Of a DNA stretch of 64,000 bases, positions 1-9,137 are shown piece after piece. The notes under the pieces are model-generated. The model was not told the origin of the DNA, did not search any database, and saw only the letters and a list, made by a program, of their open reading frames with translations. Source of the stretch: Marinifilum sp. N1E240 (GTDB taxonomy: Bacteria > Bacteroidota > Bacteroidia > Bacteroidales > Marinifilaceae); NCBI RefSeq assembly GCF_009295825.1, contig NZ_WHKF01000005.1, forward strand, positions 186,001 to 250,000. The letters run 5' to 3'. Within the stretch, counting starts at the first letter, position 1. Each line of letters begins with the position of its first letter. A program made the position numbers and the translations under genes.

Positions 1-1275
1 CAAATCCATAATTTTGTGATCGGCTCTTAAGCGATTGATTCTTAGTGAAACCAAAACGGCAACAATCCCCAGAATCATAACGATAGTAAGTATAATTATC
101 CAGGCATTTTTTTGTGTTAATTCCAGATTTTGGATCTGCGTTTTTTGTTGTAAGATTTCAAACTCTTTGGCTTTCTTCTCAGATTCGTATAAAGCTGTTA
201 GTTCAGCTACTTTTTCTTCCTGAAAAATGCTGGTTATTGAATCTTTAAGTTTGATGTATTTTTTATAGTATAAAATCGAATTTGGGAAATCACGATTAGA
301 TTCCAAAAATTCGGAATAGTATAAATAAGTATCCGCAAGATCTTCAATTAAATTATTCTCTTTATTCGCATTTTCTGCCTTTTTAAAGTAATCTTTAGCA
401 AGTTGATTTTGTTTGGTTTTACTATATAAAACAGCTTTAAAGGTAAAAATCTTACCAAGACCCCAAATGTCATTTAATTTTAACCTAAGATTTTCGCATT
501 GAGAATAATAGTCAAGAGCTTTATCAAACTCTTCCAATCCTTCATAGGCTTGACCAATGTTTAAAAGAATTATGGCTTTATCGCGTACGGTTCCTAATTC
601 TTCATTTAGTGCCAGAGCATCATATTGAATGTTTAAGGATTCCTCGAATTTATTTTGACTGTATTTTATGACTCCAATATTGATAAGTGATTGTAGCAAC
701 CTGGATTTATTATCCAATTTCTCAAAAGTATTTTTGGCATGTACGTAGAAACTTAAAGCATTCTCTAAATTCCCAAGCATATGATATACTCCGCCAATAT
801 TAAAATAGGTTGAGGCTAGTCCCTTTTGATTATCTAAAGATTCATACAATTTTATAGCCTTGAAATATTGTTTTAAAGCTTGATCATATTTGCAAGTTCT
901 ACGATAAATAATACCCATATTACCTATAATCTTGCATACATTTAAAGAATCTCCAGTGATGGTAAATTGTTCAATGGCTTTATTGTAATAGTACATTGAG
1001 GAATCGAATGTTCCTTTGTGTATATAGGTGTTTCCTAGTGATTTATATGAGGCTCCAAGTTTTGCTGGTGAATGCAAAGAATCAGCAAATGAAATTGCTT
1101 GTTTTCCTACTTTAATACTTGCATCGAAGGAGGAATCACGAAGATGTGTCGCTTGATTTAATAGGTTCTGAAATTGTGTGTTGTTCTGTAATTCTGGAAT
1201 TGTATCCGAAAAGTTAAACGAATAGGAATTTAGACTTACAAGTATAGAAAATAGGGTCAGAAAAAATATCTTCAT
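1..1275 (-). CDS. TPR-containing sensor histidine kinase (LytS type), C-terminus beyond the window
   Basis: The visible 425 codons start at an ATG and run off the left edge without a stop. The product begins with a signal peptide (about residues 1-19), then many tetratricopeptide-like helices rich in YY/ALxxY/NIG patterns (about 40-330), a Lys/Glu coiled coil ending in LLQQKTQIQNLEL-like sequence, and one membrane segment (about 378-402). The last visible residues, RLRADHKIMDL, are identical to the sequence that leads into the kinase domain of the next gene upstream, so a His_kinase (LytS/YehU family) domain almost certainly follows outside the window. The two genes are tandem paralogues. Expected role: membrane sensor that phosphorylates a LytTR-type regulator; no such regulator is visible here. 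Confidence 0.8.
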   Translation of the reverse strand, partial: MKIFFLTLFSILVSLNSYSFNFSDTIPELQNNTQFQNLLNQATHLRDSSFDASIKVGKQAISFADSLHSPAKLGASYKSLGNTYIHKGTFDSSMYYYNKAIEQFTITGDSLNVCKIIGNMGIIYRRTCKYDQALKQYFKAIKLYESLDNQKGLASTYFNIGGVYHMLGNLENALSFYVHAKNTFEKLDNKSRLLQSLINIGVIKYSQNKFEESLNIQYDALALNEELGTVRDKAIILLNIGQAYEGLEEFDKALDYYSQCENLRLKLNDIWGLGKIFTFKAVLYSKTKQNQLAKDYFKKAENANKENNLIEDLADTYLYYSEFLESNRDFPNSILYYKKYIKLKDSITSIFQEEKVAELTALYESEKKAKEFEILQQKTQIQNLELTQKNAWIIILTIVMILGIVAVLVSLRINRLRADHKIMDL

Positions 1276-1302
1276 AATTAGATCAGATTGATAATCTTAG
1301 GG

Positions 1303-1310
1303 CAAAACTA
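1303..1310 (-). promoter_or_regulatory. candidate -7 promoter element upstream of the left-edge kinase
   Basis: On the minus strand the bases read TAGTTTTG, matching the Bacteroidota -7 consensus TAnnTTTG, about 28 bases before the ATG of the left-edge kinase. I do not see a convincing -33 TTG at the right distance, so this is only a candidate. Confidence 0.4.
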
Positions 1311-1369
1311 ATCTAAATATCTTCTTTAAAGAAACGGTATCGAACAAAAAATGCGAATGGTAAATTAAC

Positions 1370-3277
1370 TTATGATTTAATGCTTTGAGGAATGCTAAAA
1401 GTAACCTGCGTGCCGTGTAAGTTTGAATCGATATGCTTAAGATCAGTGATTTCAAAATTCATCTTTTTAGATGATTTGAAATTATATATTTTCACACGAT
1501 CTAAAGCTATTGATGTAGCTAAGGATTTGTGATTTTTTTTAAATGTTTGTTTTTTAGCTTCATCAATACCAATACCATTATCTGTTATGCAAAACTTAAG
1601 AATTTCCTTATCCGAAGATTGAGATATGCTAATGTTTATTAAAGCTTTAGGATTTGTTCTTAATCGACCATGAATTAAAGCATTTTCAACAAATGGTTGA
1701 GCCAGCATAGGAGGAACCATAATTAAATTTTGATCTAAATTTTGATCCACATCAAATTGGTAAGCAATATCATTTTCGAACCTTAATTTTTGCAAGCCAA
1801 TATAGTCTTCCAGAGTATTTAATTCTGTTTTTAATGAAACAAATTCTTCTCTTGAATTTTCGAGAATACCTCTTACCAAACTGGCTAATCTTGCCAGATA
1901 ACTATTTGCTTTATCATTTTTATCATCTAAAATAAAACTTTGAATTGCGGTTAAAGAATTGAACAGGAAGTGAGGATTCATTTGAGTTAACAAAACCTTC
2001 TGTCGTAAATCCATTATTTTATGATCTGCTCTTAAGCGATTTATCCGTAAGGAAACTAAAACTGCAACTATGCCTAAAATCATAACCACTAGTAGGATGA
2101 TAATCCATGCATTTTTCTGTCCTAATTCCAGATTTTGAATTTGAGTTTTTTGTTGTAACAATTCAAATTCTTTTTCTTTTTGCTCCGAAAGAAATTTTGC
2201 GTTTATTTCATTAAAACGCTGTTCTACTTCTGCATCTTTAATCGAATCATTAAGTTGAATCATTAACGATTGAGTTTTAAATGCCTCTTCATATTTGTTC
2301 TGTTGTTGATAGTTTTCTGTTAGGTATAAAAGAATTTCTGCTTGCCAATGTGACATATTATTAGCTATCGCAATGCTTTCTGCTTCCTTGATGTATTTTT
2401 CGGCTCTTTTAAAATTATTTTGACTCGCCAGAATTCGACCGAGTTCTATTTTGCAGCTTATATTTCCATTTAAATCGCCAATTCGAGTTCTGATTTCTTC
2501 TGATTTTTTTACTTCTTGTAAAGCAATATCCAATTTCCCTTGAGCATGATGAACGTATCCGATATTGAATAAAAGTTTTGATTTAAATAGTTCATCATTT
2601 AATTTACTATTTTCCTGCAGAGATTTATCGTAGTAATCCAGACTCAATTGGTAATTCTTCCTTTTTTCGTTGATTACTCCAAGATTACAATAGGCATTAG
2701 CAAGTTCCTTTATATTCTTGTGTTTTTTGAAGTTTTTTAAGGCTAAAAGATAGAACTCTTCTGCCTGTTTTAATTCTGTTTGCTCGTGATATAGATTCGC
2801 GATATTATTTAAAACACTGCCTTTTCCTTTATCATATTTAGCTTCTTCGTATATGGTTAAATTTTGAATGTAATATTCTAAAGCTTTATCGTACTTTGCT
2901 TGTCTTTTGTAGAGTAAGCCTATATTTCCAAGGACCTTTCCAATATCTACTTTCGAATCTATAGCTTCAAATTGCGAAATCGCTTTGTCGTAATAGACAA
3001 AAGCGGAGTCGTTGTTGCCAAGGAAATAATAATTGATTCCTTGTGTTTTATATAATTTAGATAATATTTGAGGGTTATTTTCTGTTTCGGCTATATTTAC
3101 AGCTTGTTGGCAAATAGTAATACTTTCAACCAAAGAGACGTTTCGTAAGTTTAAGGAAGAATCTAATAGAATGGATATTTTTTTAGATGTGATATCTTCA
3201 CTATTTACATTTGCTACAGAATATGTGTAGTAAAAAAAGGTACTTATTATTAAAATGATTGATTTTAAATTAATCAT
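1370..3277 (-). CDS. TPR-containing sensor histidine kinase, LytS type
   Basis: This is a complete 635-residue protein. It has an N-terminal signal sequence, a solenoid of tetratricopeptide repeats (about residues 50-330), a short coiled coil, a single transmembrane helix (about 395-418) and a C-terminal His_kinase domain. The phospho-acceptor motif NPHFLFNSL places His436, and downstream PPMLAQPFVENALIHG and TDNGIGID are the N and G boxes of the ATP-binding domain. This domain order is common in Bacteroidota two-component kinases that pair with LytTR response regulators. From the TM through the start of the kinase domain it is nearly identical to the preceding truncated gene, while the TPR sensor parts differ, suggesting duplication with diversification of the sensing half. 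The signal sensed is unknown. Confidence 0.9.
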   Translation of the reverse strand: MINLKSIILIISTFFYYTYSVANVNSEDITSKKISILLDSSLNLRNVSLVESITICQQAVNIAETENNPQILSKLYKTQGINYYFLGNNDSAFVYYDKAISQFEAIDSKVDIGKVLGNIGLLYKRQAKYDKALEYYIQNLTIYEEAKYDKGKGSVLNNIANLYHEQTELKQAEEFYLLALKNFKKHKNIKELANAYCNLGVINEKRKNYQLSLDYYDKSLQENSKLNDELFKSKLLFNIGYVHHAQGKLDIALQEVKKSEEIRTRIGDLNGNISCKIELGRILASQNNFKRAEKYIKEAESIAIANNMSHWQAEILLYLTENYQQQNKYEEAFKTQSLMIQLNDSIKDAEVEQRFNEINAKFLSEQKEKEFELLQQKTQIQNLELGQKNAWIIILLVVMILGIVAVLVSLRINRLRADHKIMDLRQKVLLTQMNPHFLFNSLTAIQSFILDDKNDKANSYLARLASLVRGILENSREEFVSLKTELNTLEDYIGLQKLRFENDIAYQFDVDQNLDQNLIMVPPMLAQPFVENALIHGRLRTNPKALINISISQSSDKEILKFCITDNGIGIDEAKKQTFKKNHKSLATSIALDRVKIYNFKSSKKMNFEITDLKHIDSNLHGTQVTFSIPQSIKS

Positions 3278-3391
3278 TTGACTTAGTTGAAGTTTGATTT
3301 ATAGTCGTTTGGATCTTTACAGACTACAAAATAAAAAAAAATACTTAATCGGTAGCTTTAAAATGATCTATTTGAAATATCTGGTATAAAA

Positions 3392-3417
3392 AAAGCCTGA
3401 TCAAATGATCAGGCTTT
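3392..3417 (-). terminator. Rho-independent terminator after the FadL-type porin gene
   Basis: A 12-bp perfect stem (AAAGCCTGATCA with TGATCAGGCTTT) with a 2-nt loop is followed on the minus strand by a T run, about 20 bases past the stop of the porin gene. Confidence 0.85.
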
Positions 3418-3437
3418 AATGTTGAGACTATTAGGTC

Positions 3438-4691
3438 TTATAAGTTGTATGTAATACCAATTCCTGGTAAGAATCCAGTGTTTTTATATTTTCCACCAAA
3501 ACCACTGTTGCTATCCATTCCATTAACCTCTTCACCTTCAATGTAAAGAAGAGAAATGTCTAAGCTTAGCTTATTGTTTAGCATATAAGAAGCACCTACA
3601 GAAAGACCAATTTTATCAGCCCCTGGTGTTTCAGGAGTGTAGTAGTTTTTATTGGTTGGAGTTTCATCATAGTAAAAACCAGCTCTAAGGTCTAATTTTT
3701 CATTAGCCGAATATTGAGCACCAATACGATAAATCATTGTATTATCCCAGTTTCTAAGACTTTTAGAATCTAGTACACCTGCTGGATCATTCTCAAAATC
3801 AAAATCTAAGGATTTGTATTCATCCCATTTAACAAAATTTACATCAGCTGAAACTAACCATTTTTCGTTAATTTCATATGCCAGACCAATGTTAAAGCTT
3901 GCAGGCAGAGGAAGAGTTGCAGAAATTCCACCATCAGGGAAAGCACCAGCAAATGGAGCCAAACTTGAAGGTAAAGTAAAATCTGCTTCACCTTCAGAAT
4001 AATCTAAATCAATATCAACTTGAGAACGATAAGATAAACCAATATTTAATTTTTCATTAGGTTGTAAAAAGATTCCTAAATTGTAACCATATTTTATCTT
4101 GTCACCTTTTAAATTAACATTACCATCAGCAATATAAGATCCGTCTGCAGGATTTAAAACTGGAAAATTTCGGTTTAAATCAAATTCTCCATACACAATA
4201 TTTAATCCAGCTCCAACACTAATCCAATCAGCTAATTTATAAGAAATAGTTGGTTGGATATAAATTGCTTTTAAGCTAATATCTTGGATTAGATATTTAC
4301 CAGACCATTCTTTACCCCAATCCACTTTATTACCAAATGGAGTATAAACTCCTAAACCCAATGCAAGCTTGTCATTAACTTTCATTGATCCATATAAATA
4401 GAATGGTGTTCCTGTTGGATTATCGGTTTCTTCAACACCTGCTGCTCCTGTAAATTCAGTTTTGATTAGAGTTGCAAAGCCACCAACAGAAAAACTATAT
4501 TTTTGATCTAAGGTTGCCAAGGCTCCTGGGTTCCATTGCATACTACTAGCATCGAAGTTTAATGCAGTTCCAACATGTCCCATACCGGTTTGTTTAACAC
4601 CTTGGACATTTACAGCATAACCTTCTGCTTTTACATTTACATTGTATGCCATTACAATAACTGCAATCGCCAAACAAATTTTCCTTATCAT
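3438..4691 (-). CDS. OmpP1/FadL/TodX-family outer membrane transport protein
   Basis: The product is an outer-membrane beta-barrel of the FadL/OmpP1 family, which lets long-chain fatty acids or other hydrophobic compounds through the outer membrane. The mature N-terminus EGYAVNVQGVKQTGMGHVG and the following ALNFDASSMQWNPGAL match the family's N-terminal hatch, and the rest is alternating amphipathic strands ending in an aromatic/Leu residue (GITYNL). I choose the ATG giving MIRKICLAIAVIVMAYNVNVKA, which makes a normal signal peptide; an in-frame ATG 54 bases further upstream would bury it. Length is about 417 residues, usual for the family. It stands alone with its own terminator. Confidence 0.88.
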   Translation of the reverse strand: MIRKICLAIAVIVMAYNVNVKAEGYAVNVQGVKQTGMGHVGTALNFDASSMQWNPGALATLDQKYSFSVGGFATLIKTEFTGAAGVEETDNPTGTPFYLYGSMKVNDKLALGLGVYTPFGNKVDWGKEWSGKYLIQDISLKAIYIQPTISYKLADWISVGAGLNIVYGEFDLNRNFPVLNPADGSYIADGNVNLKGDKIKYGYNLGIFLQPNEKLNIGLSYRSQVDIDLDYSEGEADFTLPSSLAPFAGAFPDGGISATLPLPASFNIGLAYEINEKWLVSADVNFVKWDEYKSLDFDFENDPAGVLDSKSLRNWDNTMIYRIGAQYSANEKLDLRAGFYYDETPTNKNYYTPETPGADKIGLSVGASYMLNNKLSLDISLLYIEGEEVNGMDSNSGFGGKYKNTGFLPGIGITYNL

Positions 4692-4910
4692 AAGTTGATG
4701 TTTTAAAATTCGGTATGAATATAATTTATTTTCTTTTGCGTGCAAGACCTTTTACTCCAATTCAGTTACTATTTCTAGTATAAGTTGTAGATTAACAGAA
4801 AGATATATGTATTTATATTTGTTGATATGAAAAACATTTTGCTTAAATGAGAATGGATATTATTAAATTTTAATACTTTTATCTTGAATAAAACATACTT
4901 ATTCAATTAT

Positions 4911-6065
4911 ATGAGTGTTAAGTTGAATAAAAATACGCAAGGAAATTTTGCTTATCAAAGTTTTAAAGAAGGGTATCGTAGCGTAACTCCCTCATTAATC
5001 AATCGTTCGTTTGAATGGAAGGATAAGCAGATAAATATTTTACTAGAATCGGCAATGTTGGAATTGGGAGAATTGAATGCATATTCAAAATTTTTCCCAA
5101 ATATGAATCAGCATGTGCCTTTATTTGTAGCGCAAGAATCTGTCGCATCAAATCTGATTGAAGGTAGCAAGTGTAATATCTCTCAAGCCTTTGTGCCTGA
5201 AAATTCGAGAAGTTTTAAACGAATTTATGAACAAAAGGAAATCACGAATCATGTTGAGGCTATAAATTGGGGTGTAAATGAACTGCGTAGATTTCCGCTT
5301 TCGGTTCGTTTGGTTAAAGAAGCACATAAAATTTTGTGTTCCGATTTACCACAAAAGGAGGATTTTGGGGGCAAAATTCGACCTTTTTACGATTCTAATG
5401 ATAGTAAATTTGATTCTGATTTTGAATATATTCCACCTAACAAACATGAGTTAAAAATTCTTATTAATGATGGTAAGAAATTTTGGCGTAACGATAATTT
5501 GGAGTTGCCCCAGTTAATAAAAATGGCAATTTCGCTTTATCAGTTTGAAAATATTTTACCATTTCTTGATGGTAATGGAAGAACTGCCAGAACCTTGATT
5601 CTTTTTGAAATGTTGGAGTTGAAATTCGTTTATAAACCGGTATTTTGCTTGTCGGTATTTTTTGAAAAGAACAGGTTGGAATATTATAATCGATTGAATT
5701 TAATTCGATCTAAGAATGATATTGAGCAATGGATTAAGTTTTTTCTTACTGGAATTCGAGAATCTGCGATTCATAGTAAAGAGATTTTGGCTCAACTAAA
5801 GAAATTGATCGATAAGTACAATGTTCAGATAGAAACTCAAATGGGTAAGAAAAGACATCAATCAGCTAAGTTGTTGATGTCTGAGTTCTATAGTAAGCCA
5901 TTTTTAACTGTGAATGAGGTTAAAGAAAAACTTAAGCTTAGTTTTCAATCAGCAAATCAATTGATTAAAGAGTTTGAATCGGCTGGTTTAATAAAAGAGT
6001 TGGTAGGTGCTCGTAGAAACAGAATTTTTTATCTGTGGGAGTATTTAAATTTATTCGAATTGTAG
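4911..6065 (+). CDS. Fic/DOC-family protein with catalytic His replaced by Leu
   Basis: Fic proteins transfer AMP or another group from a nucleotide to a target protein. This 384-residue protein has the Fic_N-like N-terminal part, an inhibitory helix motif SNLIEG (Ser80-Glu84-Gly85, fitting [S/T]xxxE[G/N]), the Fic core, and a C-terminal winged-helix-like region (about 310-380, LTVNEVKEKLKLSFQSANQLI). The core motif reads NILPFLDGNGRTAR where HPFxDGNGR is expected: the catalytic His is Leu216 (codon TTA), while the phosphate-binding DGNGR is intact. It is therefore either inactive as an AMPylator or has another activity. The start is the ATG at MSVKLN; an upstream TTG in frame is less likely. 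It is monocistronic. Confidence 0.88.
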   Translation: MSVKLNKNTQGNFAYQSFKEGYRSVTPSLINRSFEWKDKQINILLESAMLELGELNAYSKFFPNMNQHVPLFVAQESVASNLIEGSKCNISQAFVPENSRSFKRIYEQKEITNHVEAINWGVNELRRFPLSVRLVKEAHKILCSDLPQKEDFGGKIRPFYDSNDSKFDSDFEYIPPNKHELKILINDGKKFWRNDNLELPQLIKMAISLYQFENILPFLDGNGRTARTLILFEMLELKFVYKPVFCLSVFFEKNRLEYYNRLNLIRSKNDIEQWIKFFLTGIRESAIHSKEILAQLKKLIDKYNVQIETQMGKKRHQSAKLLMSEFYSKPFLTVNEVKEKLKLSFQSANQLIKEFESAGLIKELVGARRNRIFYLWEYLNLFEL

Positions 6066-6073
6066 GTAAGAAA

Positions 6074-6101
6074 AAAGGTTGATTCTAGAGAACCAACCTT
6101 T
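6074..6101. terminator. bidirectional terminator between the Fic gene and sucD
   Basis: Inverted repeat AAAGGTTG/CAACCTTT lies between the convergent stops, with A-rich sequence on the left and a T-rich tract on the right, so it can serve both strands. Confidence 0.75.
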
Positions 6102-6117
6102 CTATATTTTAGTTTTT

Positions 6118-6993
6118 TTATCCTAAAACTTCTTTCATTTTTTTACCAATATCTGCAGGAGAACTAACCACGTGAATTCCTGCTGCAGCTAGTGCTTTCA
6201 TTTTTTCTTCGGCAGTACCTTTTCCACCAGCAATAATTGCGCCGGCATGTCCCATACGTTTTCCTGGAGGCGCAGTTTGACCTGCAATAAATGCAACAAC
6301 AGGCTTATCAACATTTTTAGCAATATATTCAGCAGCAGTTTCTTCATCAGATCCACCAATTTCGCCAATTAGAACAATTGCCTCTGTTTTTGGATCATCA
6401 TTCAATAATTTCACTGCATCTATGTGTTTGGTTCCAATAATTGGATCTCCACCAATACCAATCGCAGTGGATTGTCCAAAACCTGCCTCACCTAATTGGT
6501 GAACAGCTTCGTAGGTTAATGTACCCGAACGAGAAACAATACCTATGGTTCCAGGATTGTGAATAAATCCAGGCATGATACCAATTTTAGCTTCGCCAGG
6601 GGTAATAACACCTGGACAGTTAGGACCAACCAAAGTTGTCTCAGGATATTTCTTTAGAAATTCGTGAACTTTTAACATATCAAAAGTTGGAATTCCTTCG
6701 GTAATACAAATAACCAATTCAACACCAGCTTCAGCCGCTTCCATAATTGCATCAGCAGCGAATGGAGGTGGAACAAAGATAACAGATGCGTTAGCTCCTG
6801 TCTTTTCCACAGCACCTCTCATGGTATTGTGAATCGGAATTTTATCCATAAATAGTTGACCGCCTTTACCAGGAGTAACACCAGCAACTACATTCGTTCC
6901 ATATTCGATCATTTGTTGGGTATGGAAAGCCCCTTCAGAACCAGTGATTCCCTGAACCACTAACTTTGTATTTTTATCGACTAATACGCTCAT
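6118..6993 (-). CDS. sucD: succinyl-CoA synthetase (ADP-forming) subunit alpha
   Basis: This is the alpha subunit of succinyl-CoA synthetase, which interconverts succinyl-CoA and succinate with ATP formation in the TCA cycle. The 291-residue length is typical. Seen: the CoA-binding Rossmann start ([22 protein letters not shown]), GVTPGKGG, the NCPGVI motif, [12 protein letters not shown], and the phospho-histidine loop KRMGHAGAI with His249. Its ATG overlaps the last base of the sucC stop codon (TAATG), which implies translational coupling with sucC. Confidence 0.97.
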   Translation of the reverse strand: MSVLVDKNTKLVVQGITGSEGAFHTQQMIEYGTNVVAGVTPGKGGQLFMDKIPIHNTMRGAVEKTGANASVIFVPPPFAADAIMEAAEAGVELVICITEGIPTFDMLKVHEFLKKYPETTLVGPNCPGVITPGEAKIGIMPGFIHNPGTIGIVSRSGTLTYEAVHQLGEAGFGQSTAIGIGGDPIIGTKHIDAVKLLNDDPKTEAIVLIGEIGGSDEETAAEYIAKNVDKPVVAFIAGQTAPPGKRMGHAGAIIAGGKGTAEEKMKALAAAGIHVVSSPADIGKKMKEVLG

Positions 6994-8162
6994 TATGCTT
7001 CAATTGTTTTAAGGGTGGCTACTACTTTTTTAGCTGCATCTTCTAATTCTGTTGCAGCAATAATATTCATTCCAGATGCCTCTAAAAGTTTCTTGCCTTC
7101 TTCAGCATTGGTTCCTTGTAAACGAACCACAATTGGCACTTTTGTATCGATATTTTTGATAGCTTCAATAACTCCTTTAGCAACTCTGTCGCAACGAACA
7201 ATACCACCAAAAATGTTGATTAGAACAGCTTTTACACTACCATCCGATAGAATAATTCTAAAACCTTTCTCAACAGTCTCAGCAGAAGCCCCTCCTCCAA
7301 CATCAAGGAAGTTAGCAGGTTCGCCACCAGTAAGTTTAATAATATCCATGGTTCCCATTGCTAAACCGGCACCGTTTACCATACATCCGATATTACCATC
7401 TAGCTTAATGTAATTTAATCCAGATCTTCCCGCTTCTATTTCTAATGGTTCTTCTTCGTCTAAATCGCGAAGAGCAGCAATGTCTTTATGGCGATATAAG
7501 GCATTTTCATCGAAATTTGCCTTTGCATCAAGTGCGATAACACCTCCTTCTTTTGTAACAACCAAAGGGTTGATTTCAAAAATAGAAGCATCAGTTCCCA
7601 TGTATGCCTTATAAAGTGCCATTAAGAACTTCACACCATTTTTAAAAGCATCACCAGTTAAATCAAGTGCGAAAGCCATTTGTCTGGCTTGAAAAGCTTG
7701 TAAACCAACAGCAGTATCAACTACTACTTTTACGATCTTTTCAGGAGTCTCCTCAGCTACTTTTTCAATTTCCATACCTCCTTCGGTAGATACCATAAAG
7801 GTAACTGCAGATGTAGCACGATCCATTACAATACCTGCATACAACTCACGGTCGATATTCGATGCCGCTTCAATTAGAACTTTTTTTACTAGATTTCCTT
7901 CAGGACCAGTTTGATGCGTGATCAGTGTCATTCCTAATATGTCATTTGCATATCTGGATACATCCTGAGCTGTAGGTGCGAATTTAACTCCTCCACCTTT
8001 ACCTCTACCACCGGCATGAATTTGGGCTTTAACAACAACGGGCAATCCAATTTCGGTTGCGGCCTCTTCAGCTTCCTTTACCGAAAAAGCAATTTTGCTT
8101 TCCGGAACAGGAACACCAAACGACCGTAAAATTTCTTTTGCTTGATATTCGTGAATCTTCAT
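6993..8162 (-). CDS. sucC: succinyl-CoA synthetase (ADP-forming) subunit beta
   Basis: This is the beta subunit, carrying the ATP-grasp fold and the succinate site. The start [20 protein letters not shown] is the family's canonical N-terminus; an in-frame ATG 39 bases upstream would add a non-conserved leader. Residues [13 protein letters not shown] form the ATP-binding glycine-rich loop, and [18 protein letters not shown] and FLDVGGGA lie in the C-terminal CoA-ligase domain. The 389-residue length is normal. It is the first gene of a sucC-sucD operon. Confidence 0.97.
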   Translation of the reverse strand: MKIHEYQAKEILRSFGVPVPESKIAFSVKEAEEAATEIGLPVVVKAQIHAGGRGKGGGVKFAPTAQDVSRYANDILGMTLITHQTGPEGNLVKKVLIEAASNIDRELYAGIVMDRATSAVTFMVSTEGGMEIEKVAEETPEKIVKVVVDTAVGLQAFQARQMAFALDLTGDAFKNGVKFLMALYKAYMGTDASIFEINPLVVTKEGGVIALDAKANFDENALYRHKDIAALRDLDEEEPLEIEAGRSGLNYIKLDGNIGCMVNGAGLAMGTMDIIKLTGGEPANFLDVGGGASAETVEKGFRIILSDGSVKAVLINIFGGIVRCDRVAKGVIEAIKNIDTKVPIVVRLQGTNAEEGKKLLEASGMNIIAATELEDAAKKVVATLKTIEA

Positions 8163-8721
8163 TCTGTGTAATTTTTTGTTAGGCTTGGAAATGACCTGCA
8201 AAAGCTCTGCTAGTATTGTTTTAATTGATTTTGAACAGGTTTAGGCAAGTCGGTTAATAAAATACAATTGTTTAATTTTTTGATGAACCTAAATATATAA
8301 ATATCTGCATGGAATAAAAAGGACATTTATTGGAAATTTAAAGATTTTCGCATCTTTAAATGATTGTTTGATTTAACTGTTTGATTGCCATGGTTTATGA
8401 TGTGTATTATTCTTTTTCGATATGGATATAGATTTCAATGATGCTATCAGGTGATGATTAGCATATTTATAATTTGCCAAAATTTCTCCAATGTATTTCT
8501 TCAAATTTCAGGAAAACATGTAAAAACTCCCATTTATCGATTTTTTTGAAGATTCTCCCGATTAAATAATGTCTGTATGCTGCGGATTTAGTAATTTCAA
8601 ACTCAAACCTTAAAAATCAGGGAAGTTGGAGAAATGTCTTTAGTGGCCATAACAGATAAATATTTCTCCAAGAGGATAAATTGTTCTAATTTTAATTAAT
8701 TCAATTTTAAAACTAAAAAAA
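8163..8721. other. divergent intergenic region between sucC and the Psp-polyamine cassette
   Basis: About 560 bases without a convincing gene. It must hold promoters for sucCD (leftwards) and for the eight-gene cassette (rightwards), but no clear TTG/TAnnTTTG pair was found for either. The one definite structure is a 10-bp perfect palindrome listed separately. A looser pair, ggagaaat near 8631 and atttctcc near 8661, also forms an inverted repeat about 30 bases apart. Confidence 0.6.
8336..8361. repeat. 10-bp perfect palindrome in the sucC/cassette divergent region
   Basis: ATTTAAAGAT and ATCTTTAAAT flank a 6-base loop (TTTCGC). It could be an operator or a hairpin. It lies about 175 bases upstream of the sucC start and 360 bases before the cassette, and is not followed by a clear T-tract. 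Confidence 0.5.
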
Positions 8722-9117
8722 ATGAGTACATATTATAACAAGGTAAAAGATTACCTATTGAATTTAGAATACAATATTGTTCAGGAAGATACAGCCGAAG
8801 AACTTTTCGTAGTTGAAAATCCTGATGGTGGAATTGCAAATTTAATCGTAGATTGTGAGGATCCAATTTTAATTATTGAAGGATTGCTTTTTGAGATATC
8901 TGATGAAAATCCTGATATCTATAAGTCCTTATTGATTAAGAATAGAGAAATTATACATGGAGCTTTTACATTGGATGAATCAGGAAAAAAAGTTATTTTC
9001 CGCGACACTCTTCAGTTAGAGAATTTAGATCAGAATGAATTGGAAGCAACATTAAACTCATTAGAGATGTTGTTGAGTGAATATTCTGAGGAGATTATTT
9101 CATTTTCAAAATTGTAA
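8722..9117 (+). CDS. YbjN/CesT-Tir chaperone-like small acidic protein
   Basis: First gene of the cassette that includes pspA. The 131-residue protein is acidic, with no signal peptide or membrane segment. Its pattern (helix YYNKVKDYLLNLEYNIV, then strands ELFVVENPDGGIANLIVDC and PILIIEGLLFEIS, then a long helix, a strand pair and an acidic C-terminal helix) resembles the YbjN/type-III-secretion-chaperone fold, often annotated as 'molecular chaperone Tir' in Bacteroidota. Such proteins are known neighbours of PspA in comparative work on phage-shock systems. The fold assignment is from pattern only. It ends 20 bases before pspA. Confidence 0.7.
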   Translation: MSTYYNKVKDYLLNLEYNIVQEDTAEELFVVENPDGGIANLIVDCEDPILIIEGLLFEISDENPDIYKSLLIKNREIIHGAFTLDESGKKVIFRDTLQLENLDQNELEATLNSLEMLLSEYSEEIISFSKL

Positions 9118-9137
9118 ACGAATAAAATAAAATACAA

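Noticed and set aside
7015-7413. 132-codon plus-strand open frame inside sucC
   Set aside because: It is antisense to the conserved beta-subunit coding sequence and has no domain or start signal.
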